Positions 1 to 11,426 of a stretch of DNA of 64,000 nt are shown here, one piece after another. A model generated the notes under the pieces. It was not told the DNA's origin. It saw only the letters and a list, made by a program, of their open reading frames with translations, and did not search any database. Made by a program: the position numbers and the translations under genes. Each line of letters starts with the position of its first letter. Within the stretch, counting starts at the first letter, position 1. This DNA comes from Bromus sterilis (taxonomy: Eukaryota; Streptophyta; Magnoliopsida; Poales; Poaceae): positions 72,177,501-72,241,500 of the forward strand of contig OX465601.1 of NCBI GenBank assembly GCA_950022295.1. Direction: 5' to 3'.

Positions 1-1395
1 GGAGCAGAAGGTATTGACAAGTGACCCTAGATAAGAAAAGGGTTGCACACACTGAAAGGTAAATATTTAGGGGGTTTTGGTTTAAGCAACAGAAAGATAA
101 AAGACAAGCAAAGTAAACAGGGTAACTTAGGAGTAGCAAGTGGCCCAATCCTTTCACAAGGATAAGCCTAGGAACTGAACTTATAAAAGCTAAAGCGTTC
201 TCGAGGGTACCCGGGAGAGATAGTCAAGTTACTTTCACCATATTCCGCCAAGTAGTATGTATTGTGTCGATAAGTGTCGGTGGGTGGATCAATTCTAGTA
301 CACCTTTTAGACTAAGATAAGTGCACTCTTATGATTACGCACCTTGCAAGAATCCGCAAATACAAGGTAGTAATTAAGGCATAAGCCTAACCACAGCATT
401 ACGATCGACGATCCATAACTCCCTTGTGCAAAAGTGTGCGAACTGGGGTTCAGGTTTCTGTCACTCTGGCAACCCACCATAAGCATCCTTTGTGCACAAT
501 GTATTCCCCCAGGTCCTTAATAAGGAGAAGTGTTGGGTGTTCGACTCACACAACACCACTAGGAAAATAACAACACAACTTAAGTATCAAACAATACATA
601 ATACTTCAACATCATATGACTACTAACAACTAGACTTCTCCCATGTCCTCAAGAACTAAAGTAACTACTCACAAGACATAAAAGAGATCATGATCAGAGG
701 GGGTAAATATATGATAAACAATCTGGATACAATGATAATTCTCCAACAAAACTCAATAGCATTCATCACACGGTAGTAATCAACACCGGTAGAGTAGAGA
801 GGATAGATAGTACGGATTACAACACAAGTTGGACTTGTGAGGTAAGATGGGATGGAGGTGGATATGGTGCTGATGTTGGGGATGATGTTGATGATGATCT
901 CGATGATGCCCGTGACGATGATGATGACGATGGCGATGATCTCCCCTTCCGGGAGGTGATCTCCCCGGCGGAATCTGCCCGCCGGAGATGGCTTTTTCTT
1001 CTCTGTAGGTTTCGGCCACGAGGCGGCGGCGAAACTCCGAAACTCCTTCTCTTTTAGGGTTTCTACCCCAAGGGGGTAATATAGGCCAGAGGGGGCACCG
1101 AGTTGGGCAACAAGGCGTCCAGGAGGGTGCCTGGCGCGCCCTAGGGGGGCCGCGCCAGGGATCCTTCTGGGTGCCTGGTGGGTCCCCTCCGGTCCCTCTT
1201 CGGTGAACTCCAGTTAATCTTCATAAAAATAATCTCCATCAAATTTCGTCGAATTTGGAGTTGATCTGATTCAGCAACTTGATGTCCACTTTTCACCGCT
1301 GAATTCTGCTTCGGCACCGGAAAGTTGCAAACTATGTGAAACAAGCCAAAACAACATAAGAACAATACTTTAAAGTGGAATATATCAATGAATAG
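1..1395 (-). mobile_element. LTR-type retrotransposon fragment, unclassified
   Basis: No gene is visible. On the minus strand the stretch has the layout of a grass LTR: a promoter-like GC-rich block near 1020-1200 with an 'agggtttc' leader motif, then an AT-rich tail toward position 1. Similar leader-and-tail organisation recurs on the minus strand around 45.6-46.6 kb. A His-rich open frame at 780-1019 (minus) is low-complexity and not credible as a gene. It appears to interrupt the internal region of the Sirevirus to its right. Neither end could be fixed; family unknown. Confidence 0.4.
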
Positions 1396-1884
1396 GGTTA
1401 AATTACAGTACCAGCGGATTGCCATTGAAGTTATACTTGGTTCCACAAGCTTAGGAGCAGGATAGTCCCATTGGTAGGGACCACCTCTTTGCAAGGGAGC
1501 CTCGAAACCGGGTACGCAAAGGTCGCTTGTGGGGACCTAGGGGCCGCACCACTTGAAGTTTGTGACTCCGATGCCGGAGCCTCCATTCTTGCGAAGGAGG
1601 CTTCCATTTCCTTCCTTTGATTGTCCAAAGCCTTTTGCAAGGCTTTTTCCATATCTCCGGAGGTGAACAACTTGGGATCCTCAATCTCATAGTTAACATG
1701 CCCCGTGGAAGGAGGCAACGCATCTTGTGTGGATGCTCTTCGTTCGGCAGCCAATCTCTCGGCTTCTAAACGAGCGGCATCCGCAGCAATTGCGACCTCC
1801 TCCACCATGGCACCCGAACTTTCGGGAGGGCCGGCCTTAGTCATCTTGCTCTAGGGCGGTTAAGCCACAAAATTAGAGCACGAG
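1396..1884 (-). pseudogene. Sirevirus internal region with broken gag-like reading frame
   Basis: Minus-strand frame running from an ATG near 1844 down to about 1490, beginning about 40 nt inside the primer-binding site, which is where gag of a Copia-type retrotransposon starts. It has an Ala/Glu/Arg-rich helical stretch and a K/E-rich stretch. Near 1490 the frame breaks, and a neighbouring frame continues with an aromatic/proline stretch (GPYQWDYPAP) ending near 1395, where unrelated LTR-like DNA begins. No protease, integrase or reverse transcriptase part lies in the window. The gag assignment rests on position rather than on a recognised domain. Confidence 0.45.
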
Positions 1885-1898
1885 ACTCTGATACCAAT
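1885..1898 (-). other. Primer-binding site of the Sirevirus-type element
   Basis: On the minus strand the LTR end is followed by ATTGGTATCAGAGTC, which matches the usual TGGTATCAGAGC primer-binding site complementary to initiator methionine tRNA (one substitution). It fixes the inner edge of the 5' LTR. Confidence 0.8.
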
Positions 1899-2625
1899 TG
1901 AAAGGATCGAGATAGACCTAGAGGGGGGTGAATAGGCCTTATTACAAATTTTATCACTACTTAGCAATTTTAGGCAATAATGCGGAAGATAAAGGTGTGC
2001 CTAAAAATTGCAAGGTTGACCTAGCTAAGACAAGATAAACAATAAGCACAATATATATATAAGCAAGTGAGGGGCAAATAGTACGGTAGCACAAGTAATA
2101 AGGGGAAAGAGTAGGGATAACCGAATGACGCGAAGACAACGATGTATCCCGATGTTCACTTCCTTGGAGGGAAGCTACTCGCCATTCAGAGAGAGTGGGT
2201 GAAACCACGAAGGAACACCAACGCCACGAAGGCTCACTATATTCCCCTTGAGATATCACCACGAAGGCGATTCCCAACCACTACCAGTTGACCTTAAAGG
2301 TGGTCACCAAACCCTCACAAACTCAACGGGGGTAATCACAATGGTCGATTCCTCTCCGAAGAACTCCTACCCTCCTAGGAGTCTCCAACCTCCAAGAGTA
2401 ACAAGATCAATGGGGAAAAGCTCAATGCTTGCTCAAATCACGATTTGCTTTGGTCGGAAGATGGGGAAGGGACGGATCTATCATGTGGTGAAAGATCCGA
2501 CAAGAACTCTCACAAATCTATCCGGGATCTTGGATTTAGTGTAGGAGAAAGGGGAGAGGGAGCACTTGGTGTTCTTGAGTGAAATTAATGAAGTGTTCAA
2601 CCCTAACCCTAAGTGGGTAGGGGGT

Positions 2626-2636
2626 ATATATAGGTG
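2626..2636 (-). promoter_or_regulatory. TATA box of the Sirevirus LTR
   Basis: CTATATATACC on the minus strand, just downstream (in the LTR's sense) of the palindrome cluster. This is the place expected for the core promoter. Confidence 0.6.
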
Positions 2637-2674
2637 CTCAAGAAAACTAGCCGTTTTGAGCTGTCTGCTATGCT

Positions 2675-3140
2675 CCGGACGTCCGGGACTTAAGTCGGAC
2701 GGTCCGGGCTGTGCCCGGACGGTCCGACCTGATCCGGATGGTCTGGCAGGACAACACAGGATCTACATGTGTGTATATGGCTGTGATGACAGACGGTCCG
2801 GGAAGCACGGTCGGACGGTCCAGGCCATGCCCGGACGGCCCGGCACATGACCCGGATGGTCCGGAAGATTGTGCACCCTCTTGTCCTGGGAGCATAATTA
2901 TTCGGACATTCCGGGGTGTAGCTCGGACGGTCCGGGCTGAGCCCGGACGGTCCGACCTGCCACCCGGACGGTCCGGATGATTGTGCCCCCTCTGGTTTCA
3001 GGAGCGTAATTATTCGGACGGTCCGGGCTGGGCCCGGACGGTCCGGAGAATTATGCACCCTCGGGTGTCTCAGGATCGTAATTATTCAGACGTCCGGGGA
3101 CGTGGCCGGACGGTCCGGGCTGAGCCCGGATGATCCGGCA
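2675..3140. repeat. Cluster of CGGACGGTCCG palindromes in the Sirevirus LTR
   Basis: About eight exact copies of CGGACGGTCCG plus a similar number of one- or two-base variants, at irregular spacing, often in pairs joined by 'ggctgagcc'-type spacers. The motif is its own reverse complement. Clusters of CCGGAC-type palindromes upstream of the promoter are a known feature of Sirevirus LTRs. The open frames crossing this region are by-products of the repeat. Confidence 0.85.
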
Positions 3141-3515
3141 TATGAAGTAAGTTCTCAAATTGAAGTGTTTTGAAAACCTACACAACTATATTGATTTTTC
3201 TTAGATGTATGAAGGTGTGTTTTACATGTTGAAGTTTTAATGATTTGAGCAAGACTGAACTCAACCTTATGATCCCCTCTTAATAGTGCGGGGATCCCTA
3301 TGACTCAAGATGTAATAGTAAAGAAGACTTAGCGTCATCTTCAGTCGTTATGTCGAATTCTTGAGTGCGGTCGAGGTTCAGCATATGATCCCTACACGAT
3401 GATGTCAAGAGAACTAACCAACTTCCTGTGTGTCACTTAACAAACATAGTTAGTCCCCTATATTAATATTGTCATCAATCAAAAAAATATGCTTAAGGGC
3501 ATGATTGCACTTTCA

Positions 3516-3583
3516 TCCTTGATCTCGGTCATGTACCTTGCGTGTATGATTACTGTACACGGTACGATTTCTGGGGCGTCACA
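3516..3583 (+). mobile_element. 3' end of the 5' LTR of family A (truncated by Sirevirus)
   Basis: Sixty-eight bases matching the end of the downstream LTR (8916-8983): both run from 'tcctt.atctcgg' through 'cgtgtatgattactgtacac' to 'ggggcgtcaca'. The rest of this LTR lies left of the inserted Sirevirus and outside the window. Confidence 0.8.
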
Positions 3584-4974
3584 AGTTGGTATCAGAGTCG
3601 ACTGCTTGTAGGAAATCCCCTTCCAACTCTTTTGTCGAAGTTGAGTCTAGTCTTTGCAAAACTATTTTACTAACAGTGTCGTGTGGCTTATCGGCCCACG
3701 TCGCAAACTGGGTGGTATTAGGATCCTTTTCTCCGTACCTTTACTCTTGCACTCTGATCTCTCTTCTCTTTTCGGGTTAAAGATTTTACTAATGCTGACT
3801 TTAGGTTCTCGTACCTCCTTCCTCCCCGGAGAGCCCCTCATTACATATGATCACCCGATTCACTAGAAGATACCGAAGATACTCTCCGATAAATTCCTGA
3901 GACTCTATGTATTCATCGCCTTTGCAATCCCCTGCCACAGAATAGTCTGTATGGATAATTACATATACCTTTCTTTCATCCATTCAATCCCCGTGGCTCT
4001 TGTTATTACAAGATACCCCAAATTGCCCTTCATTGTTTCGGGAATCCTTTGAGCCTACTGCCTTGCAGCACCTTTTCACATGAATACACCTATGAACAAA
4101 TCCTCATACTTTCCGAGGATCCGTTCATCCCCAGTTGACAATATGATTCCCAAAATAGTTTTAAAAACCATATGATCTTTTGAGAATCCTCCGCAGCCTA
4201 CTTCTTTTGTATATTCTTATTACCTGCTTACATTATGGTTAATCCCATACTTATAATACTCTTGATTAACATCCCTTGTCATTGCTATTCTTATCTTATT
4301 GAATCATCATGTGTGCTAGTGCACGCAATCATCAGTTGATCCCTGTGAATTCATTATTTGACAAACCTTGCATCGTGATCGCCTATGTCACCACCCCCCT
4401 ACTTATAATCCGCACTATACCACCGTTCCATAGGACCGAAACTTGACTCTATTTTACCTTCCTGTTTTTGAGGTTATTCCTCACGCTTGACCTCGTATGA
4501 AATTTATGAGTCACCTAACTTGTGATATTCAGTCTAATATCAGACGCGGTACTTATGCCTGATGTTATGGACCCATTCTCATCATCCGTCATCAACATTG
4601 AATGTTGTCTATCCGGTCGAAACTTCTCATACCTTCTTTTGTTTCTCTTGATGTATTCACATGGGTTTAAACTCGGGAAATACTTTGCACCCCATTATCT
4701 CGGACAACCTCGGTTGATTAACCTGGTACCGACCCGACCCCCACAAAATTTCCCATCCTACCCTATCCGTAAGTACGATGAAGACCCTGAAGGAAGGATG
4801 ACAACTTCGACAGGACGCACTGATGCAGACAAAACAAAGACATCAACGAAATGGATCAACTTCTTCGTGAAGGGTAACAAGCACCAGAAGACTCGTTAGA
4901 ATACGAAACCAAAACTTTATCCATTACACTACCTTTTAAATCTCGGGACGAAATTTCTTTTAGTGGGGGAGATT
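3584..4974 (+). mobile_element. Family A internal region, non-coding (LARD-like)
   Basis: About 1.39 kb between the two LTRs. It begins with a primer-binding site TGGTATCAGAGTC (3587-3599) and ends with a polypurine tract AGTGGGGGAGATT (4962-4974). No gag or pol domain can be recognised. The longest open frame (4522-4899, 125 codons) ends in a Lys/Thr-rich stretch and has no family resemblance I know. A short non-coding interior with very long LTRs is the layout of large retrotransposon derivatives (LARDs), which depend on enzymes from other elements. Confidence 0.7.
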
Positions 4975-7900
4975 TGTAATACCCCCAGTGTTATGATACA
5001 GTGATCACTTTTGTTAAATGCCAAGTCACCTTGCTTAGCCTTGATTAATAATTTTTGAATCCTTATTCATTCAAATCCCGACCCTAATTAAAATTCAAAA
5101 ACAAAGTGGAAAATGAAGTTGATCCAAAAACTATGCAACCAATTTTATTAAATACCTAATAAAAGTAGGTCACAATAAAATAGAAATAGAAGTTTATTAA
5201 AGTGTTTTAATAATATAAACAAATAAAAATAGTAGCAAAACAACCCCCTTTAATCATTTTTTAATTATATAAAATCCAGAAGATTTTATTAATGCCTCAA
5301 ACGTTTAATAGCAGTGTGGTATGTTTCAACAGAACTATTGGAGCTGGTGGCACCTTTTTATAAAATCAAATTCTAGCCAAATAAAATAAAAACAGAAAAG
5401 AAAAATAGAAAAACAAAATAAAAGAAGAAACCTATCTAACGCCCTGGACAGAGCCCTCCCATTGGGCCCAGCCCAGCCCACCCCCTCTCCCCACTTCATC
5501 TCCTCCACTGCTCACATCCTCTGCGTGGCAAGCATCCACGCTCGCCATGGCCGATTCCATCGTCGTGGAGGCCATCTCGTGGCTCGCCAGCGTGGATAAG
5601 ACCCCAACCCCTCCCTCGAACCCTAGCGTGCCACCACTCTTCTCCATCCCTCGCGCCGTTGTTCTCCCGCTCTTTGTCTCGCTCGCCAGCCACACTAGTG
5701 GCCACGCCGTCGTCGTGCTGGCGGCCACCGGCCACCCCAAGGTGCGCATCTGTGTCCAGGACCACCGTAGTGGACGTCTTCGTCGACTCCGGCACCGAAT
5801 CGGGCTCGGGAGCCACCGCACGGTCGCCTTCGAGCCGTTCCCCTCCGTCGCCCGTCGTGGATCCCGACGGGGATTGCGCCGCCGTCGAACGCCCTTCGTC
5901 CACAGCAACGGCGCCACCCAATTCTTTGTGAGCTCCTCCTTTGTTTCCCTCTTGCCCCAATGTCGTCCTGTAGCTGTAGATCCTCGTCGCCGTCGTGGCC
6001 GCCATGGCTGGGCGCACACTCGTCGTTCCTCTGGTCACGCCTATCGCGCTCTAGCCGTACCTCTGTTGTGGATGCGCACGCGCGCGGGGCCTCACCCCCC
6101 CTGCTCCTCACCGCCAGCTTGCTCGGTCGTGGGCGGTGACACCCTCACTAACCTCCCTGGCTAACCCCCCTAATACTTATTAATTAAAGTTAACAAAAGC
6201 CCCAGACACTTACAAGTGGGCCCTGCCCCTGGTTAAATAAAATGTTAGATTTGAACTACCACTGTAAGTATGACATCTGGGCCTCCTAGCCTTTTAATTA
6301 ATAAAATGGTTTAGATAAATTATATTAAGTCTTGTGCCCATGACATGTGGAACCCACTTGATAATTAGCTGTTTAAATAAACTTTATCCATTGTTTAATT
6401 AGCTAGTCACTGACATTTGGGTCTCACCTGTCAGGTTGACCAGTCAACATTAATGTTCTGGATAATGCTATAATTAATGATTTAAATAAATCCATTAATT
6501 GTTTAAAAGGAATAAAACTTTGAAATTGAATATCTTTTAAATCGTAAGTCGGATCAAAATAATTTATACATCAAACTTGATCAGGAAAATACCACGAGCA
6601 CGAATACGATATTCATATACCGACCACCCCCCTCTAACATGCCGAACATGAAACCTTCCCCCTCCGGTTCGTATGTCGATAATCACCCAGAGCTGACAGT
6701 TCATCGCCGGATGAATTCTCTCCGAGCAATAACCTAGTACTACATTAGGAACACTGTTAACGTTGCATCTATCATGTCATGCATATGTTTGCATGTGCTT
6801 GCTTTATATTTACTGCTTCTTCCCCATTATTCTCCGATAGACCCCGAGACTGCCGTCGACTACACCGCTGCTGAGTACGACTACTACGTCGACGACTAGT
6901 CCCTTGCTACCGAGTTTCCAGGCAAGCAGTGCCCCATCCCATGTCCCAGATATCACCTATCTATATATATTTATCTATTGCACTAGGAATTGCTGCTGCT
7001 ACGTTACATTCCTATTCAATAGCATGTCATTGTCGCTCCTTGATGTACCTTCCTTATCCTATGTTGCCTAGTATATAAATATAATATTCTGCAGTTATCC
7101 CTGTGCAATGTTAGTCAACTAGGTTTAGTAATCGGGCCGCGATCACTCTGGGAATGAACGGGGAACACAAACGATTTAAATTGTTGTAACAGGTACGGTA
7201 CAGAGCAGACGCCCAAGGGAACCTACAACGGTGAGACTCTCGTCGTTGTAGGTTCCCTCGGGTTTGACTTTTGAGTGGATGGACTCGTATTTCACTCTCA
7301 TCGTTGGCTCAGTAGCGTAGCATCACCGGGGTGATACGAGGGTATTCCTCTTTAGTTCATTCCCGCTGATGTCTCTGTTGAACCACTTCAAGTGTACCAT
7401 CGAGGGTGATTCCTCCTGGTTTCACTTGATGGTAGGGACCTAAATCAACTGGTGTCCTTAAAGGTAAGTAGTCGGGTGCCCCAACGGTGCCCGCGAGAGG
7501 TATTGTATCAGGACGGCAGGACATGCCGATACCATCGTGGGCCTGGTCCTTACTCATTGGCTGTGAGATACCAAACCACGAAAGTCGAGCTCCTTCAGGA
7601 GCACACGCGAGATAAGGTAAGGAGACGGTTCACCTTGTTGGTAACCGCGTGCTTTGACAGGACGATAGGGCGGGGCCCGGTGAGTGGTGGTCCTAGCTGC
7701 TATTCGTTGTCTATTGTGTTAATAAGTCGGGACAACGATAACGGTTGACTCGCGAGATAATAAAAATGCTTAAATGGGTCAGGTGGATGACTTGAGTGGG
7801 TCGACGTGCCCTATATGCGCTACCTCCACGCGGAATAATGGGTGTGGGCCCCTCGGCGGCGTACATTCTATCGACAGCTCTGAAAGATGTCCAGTTTAGC

Positions 7901-8983
7901 ATTGTGGCACGGACGGATCGTGCCATCTAGTTGGGAGATGGTGTTGGAATTCACCCTGCTCACAATGACCCATAGTGCGAGGGGCGACGGCCCAAGACCC
8001 CTTGCGCTTAGGATGTAGACCGGCGGGGACCTCTTTGATGAGCCTAGGTAGGACTACGTTGTGTCAGATAGCCTCCGTGGGGCATTCCCTAACAAGGTGT
8101 ACGCCACCATGGAGATCCGAGCGTGTAGGGTAACAATAGTGCAGCCCCTGCAGGGATGATAATCTATTCGAATAGCCGTGTCCACGGTAATAGGACACTT
8201 TATTTTGAAGCCAGATCCTACTACTACAAATTATTACGAGTAAACTGTTGGTTCCGGGTTTTCTTCCTCGCAGGGAAGTCGAGGAAGGGATCTCAGAGGC
8301 ATTGATAATTATTAACACTTACTATTATACAATGCTGCAGCAACTTCTGCTGCATTGTTACTTTATGCTTTATATATAACTATTGGCTAATCTCTTCTTG
8401 TGCTTCAAGAACCGACTAAAGATGCTAGTCTTCGATAGGCCTACCTTCTTCCCACTTACCCTGGTATTTCTATCTTATAGTCCACTATACAACCTCTTCT
8501 TACATTTTGATACCAATGCATAAATGCTTAGTAGCCTGGGTTTAAGTCTCGTTGAGTATGCTAGATACTCACCCATGCTTTATTTCCCCCTTTGTTTTTT
8601 ATACCCGGTTGCTGCAATCAGATGTTGGAGCCTTGCAGTCCAGGAGCAGAAGATCCCCGGTGCTTGCTTTGTCGTGGAGTTCCCCCCTCGACCAGGAGTT
8701 GTTCGGAGGTTCCTAGGCAGGAGGGATCGCCTTTTTGATCTGTTTTTATTTGTGCTAGACTTCTTAAGGAAACCATGTTATTCGTGTCTGTACTCATATA
8801 CTTCTGCTTCCGCTAACTTTGTGCTCTCGAGCTGTTGTATTCGAGCCCTCGTGGCCCCTGGATTGTATTATACAACTTGTATATTATTAGAGTTGTGTTG
8901 TGATATCATGCCGTGAGTCCTTAATCTCGGCCGTGTACCTTGCGTGTATGATTACTGTACACGCCGATTTCGGGGGCGTCACA
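4975..8983 (+). mobile_element. 3' LTR of family A (4.0 kb)
   Basis: Starts TGTAATACCCCC directly after the polypurine tract and ends GGGGCGTCACA. It is 4009 bp, far longer than most LTRs. A TATA-like TTTTATAAAA lies near 5352-5361, followed by a GC-rich island at about 5440-6170 with open frames on both strands (for example 5547-6164). These look like composition artefacts, not genes. The same family occurs in reverse at 49463-50493 and 61048-62874. Bases 8984-8988 (gtgct) should be the right copy of the target duplication. Confidence 0.8.
7216..7258. repeat. Perfect 15-bp hairpin in the family A LTR
   Basis: Arms 7216-7230 (agggaacctacaacg) and 7244-7258 are exact reverse complements with a 13-base loop. 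Function unknown. It is not evident in the reversed copy of the family near 61 kb. Confidence 0.7.
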
Positions 8984-9717
8984 GTGCTATTGCCACCAGG
9001 GAGAAAACAAGGTGCTTGTAACTGCAGTTGCAAGGATTGTTTACCTTACCCAAAGTTTGTCAATTCAGTTGTTTGTTGCTTTGGGTTTACACTTTGGGTG
9101 GGGTTTGCAACTTAATACCAGCGAGATGTTCTGGATAGATATCTCAAGGTGGGTGATTAGTGAGTAGATGCAGTTGGATTTCGGTCTACTTGTCTTGGCG
9201 TACTACCCATAATTTTGAGCCTCTACCTTTCTTTGCAGCATAATTAGTATTGCGATGCGTTTATAATTCTGTCAATTGCCCAACTGTAATTTGTTCACCG
9301 AGCTTAGTTGTTTTATCGTCTTTTGGGAGAGAGACATCACTAGTGAACATCATGGGACCCCGGTCCATATTTCCACCACTATTTACACCTCAACCATTTA
9401 CTGTTTTATTTCCTTTCAGTTGCAATCATCATTACTATTTTCCCGCTTGTATTTGATCCTTTGTAAATGACAAGGCCGAAGAGATTGACAACCTCTCTAA
9501 ACTCGTTGGGAGAAAAGTTATTTGTTGCTATGTGCAGGTCCAGGTCAAGTAAGCAATGTTGGTTGTAAACGACGCCATTGTTTCCTGGCCACCTACTCGA
9601 AGAATTCAGAGTCTAACTGGTCGACTCAAACCTCGTTATCTTTGCCAAGGGAAATTTACTGCTAGCTACATCTCAACCTTCCACTTGGGGTAACCAACGA
9701 GGGGTGAGAAGCCATCA
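8984..9717 (+). mobile_element. Family C LTR fragment, plus strand (3' part)
   Basis: Homologous to the minus-strand LTRs at 43931-45563, 46665-48309 and 48990-49462. It shares the blocks 'ttgtttgttgctttg', 'cttttgggagagagacatcact', 'gaacatcatgggaccccggtcc' and the terminal 'ccacttggggtaaccaacga'. It ends GCCATCA at 9717. Its left part was separated by insertion of family A, so A lies inside C. The open frames here are not genes. Confidence 0.75.
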
Positions 9718-10458
9718 AACAGTTTCGTAAAAACTTAGTATACGGGGGCGTTTGCTGAAAACATTTTTTTCACATCCCGTAGACTTCATCTATAATATCT
9801 ATATTAACAAAAAAATCTTTACTAATGCCATAGGGCTTGCATGTCGATGACCGGTGTCATGGTTGCTTGAGAGACGCGCGTGGCGGGGTGGCGACGCAGA
9901 CGAAGGCGAGTGAGCGCGACGACGACATGAAAGTTCAAAGGAAGTTTTTTTGCGCAAAAATTATACGTGATCGACTTTGTCATGTAACCTATTAGACGGA
10001 GAGAAAAAATTTACAATAGTTCGTAAAACAATTTGGTGTTTACCGGCTGTGTTGAAGACCATTTTATCCAAAATCTTCTAAATGATGGTTTATTTAGGGA
10101 TAAATGATTGTTGAAGATGTTAAAAATGCATTTATCTCTGAATGATGTGTTAGTATTATGTTAATGTGGTTAATAGAACTATTAACGGTTGTTAAAATAT
10201 TGTATCATATGTCATTGGTTTCTTGGTTGAATATTTCTTTTGGAGGATGATTGGCCTCCACTTCAAAAACATAAAAGGTCTAGTTCTGCGATGACTCGAA
10301 GGTTTATTTTCGGTTTGATTTGAGTCATATGAAGATCGCACTATCAAGAAGGATCAACATGTACAAAACATAAATACCAATCCTTCCACAATCACTTCCA
10401 CAAATTTTTATATTTAGTCGTAAGGGTTGCTTGGGTGCGTGGGCATTAGATTCCTGGA
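9718..10458. other. Intergenic, nothing recognised
   Basis: AT-rich sequence with a short GC-rich patch near 9860-9930. No credible reading frame, terminal repeat or RNA gene was seen. Confidence 0.4.
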
Positions 10459-10672
10459 CACCCCGTGGGCACGGGGTCTTTGACCTCATGCGCACAAGGC
10501 TCCATCAAAAACCCACCACACCCCGTTCTTGACCCGTGCGCATAGGGCACCATTGAAAATCCATGAAACCCATGCGGGCATGGAATCATTATCCCCTGTG
10601 CGCACGGAGTATCAGCGAAAAGTCCTCACACCTCCGTGTTCACGGTGCTTTTGATCTCGTGCACACATGGCA
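10459..10672. repeat. Degenerate tandem repeat, about four units of 50-60 bp
   Basis: Each unit contains a 'cccgtg.gcac' half and a 'gtgcgcac.agg.' half followed by 'cca.c.aaaa.cc'. Recognisable units start near 10460, 10518, 10569 and 10628. Units differ at many positions. The repeat lies directly upstream of a TATA box at 10708 and may be a U3 enhancer-like region of the LTR that follows. Confidence 0.5.
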
Positions 10673-11426
10673 ATGACTATTTCAACCACCAACTCTTCCC
10701 CTTGACCTATAAAAGGCCTTCTTCTTCCTCTAAACCCCATCTTCTTTCCCCCTTGTTTGAATCACCATTAATATTATCTATTTCACTCAATCTTGTCAAT
10801 CCCTCAACCCCAATTTGTTGATACTTCAGGGATTGAGGGGGCAAGGTCTTATCTACACTTCTACCAAATTGATTTGTGTACCCCGCAAGAATTCTTCACT
10901 GCTGGCTTGTTACTTTTAGAGCTTTGGCTCCTAAGTGATTAGACGTCCGATTTCGTAAGCTTTCGTGCTTATGGTGTGCTCCAAAAAGTTTTTAAAGGTG
11001 TGGTGGTCGTCTTTAAGATCAACCACAAGTGATTCGAGGCTCGTCCATTGGGGGTGACTCGTAAGGGAGAATACGGTGAGCCACTTGATAGCGTTCTTGA
11101 GCCTTCGCTTGAGCATCGCTCCAACGGAGATTAACACTCCAAAAAATAGTGTGAACTTCAAGATAAAATCATTATGTCCCCGACTCACTTGTTGTTAATC
11201 TTTTCCTCGTACTTTTATTGTACTAGCTTCATATACTTGTTGACTTGCTATCATTATTATTGCCTAACCTATATTGTAGTTTGCTTGCCACTTAAGATTG
11301 TTCATATGGTTGCATTGCTAGTGAATTCATTTAATCTGTCCAAACCCTAAAATTGGTAATTGAATTAATTTTGTTAGTCACCCATTTACCCATCTCTAGT
11401 AGATCATATCGATCCTTTTAGATGCT
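10640..11426 (+). mobile_element. LTR-like fragment with TATA box
   Basis: Contains TATAAAA at 10708-10714, a pyrimidine-rich leader, then 'gcttggctcc' and 'ggtgactcgtaagggagaa..ggtgagcc' blocks of the kind seen in Triticeae Gypsy LTRs, and ends in 'catatcgatccttt', typical of an LTR terminus. No primer site or internal region follows. The sequence switches at about 11427 to a DNA-element end. Family not assigned. Confidence 0.45.

Larger units (their letters stand above)
1899..3515 (-). mobile_element. 5' LTR of a Sirevirus (Copia, Maximus-like)
   Basis: Minus-strand LTR of 1617 bp. It starts TGAAAGTGCAATCATGCCC at 3515 and ends ..CCTTTCA at 1899, followed by the methionine-tRNA primer site. 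The start sequence, the 'gattgatgacaa' motif just inside it, and the cluster of GGACGGTCC palindromes upstream of a TATA box are hallmarks of Sirevirus LTRs in grasses (established knowledge). It is inserted in the extreme 3' end of a family A LTR, and the bases at 3516-3520 (tcctt) should be one copy of the target duplication. The other end lies left of the window. Confidence 0.85.

Noticed and set aside
780..1019. His-rich 79-residue protein on the minus strand
   Set aside because: Arises from a gat-repeat run (gatgatgatgacgatggcgatgat); no gene context.
5547..6164. 205-codon open frame in the family A LTR
   Set aside because: GC-rich LTR island with long frames on both strands and no recognised domain; more likely composition.
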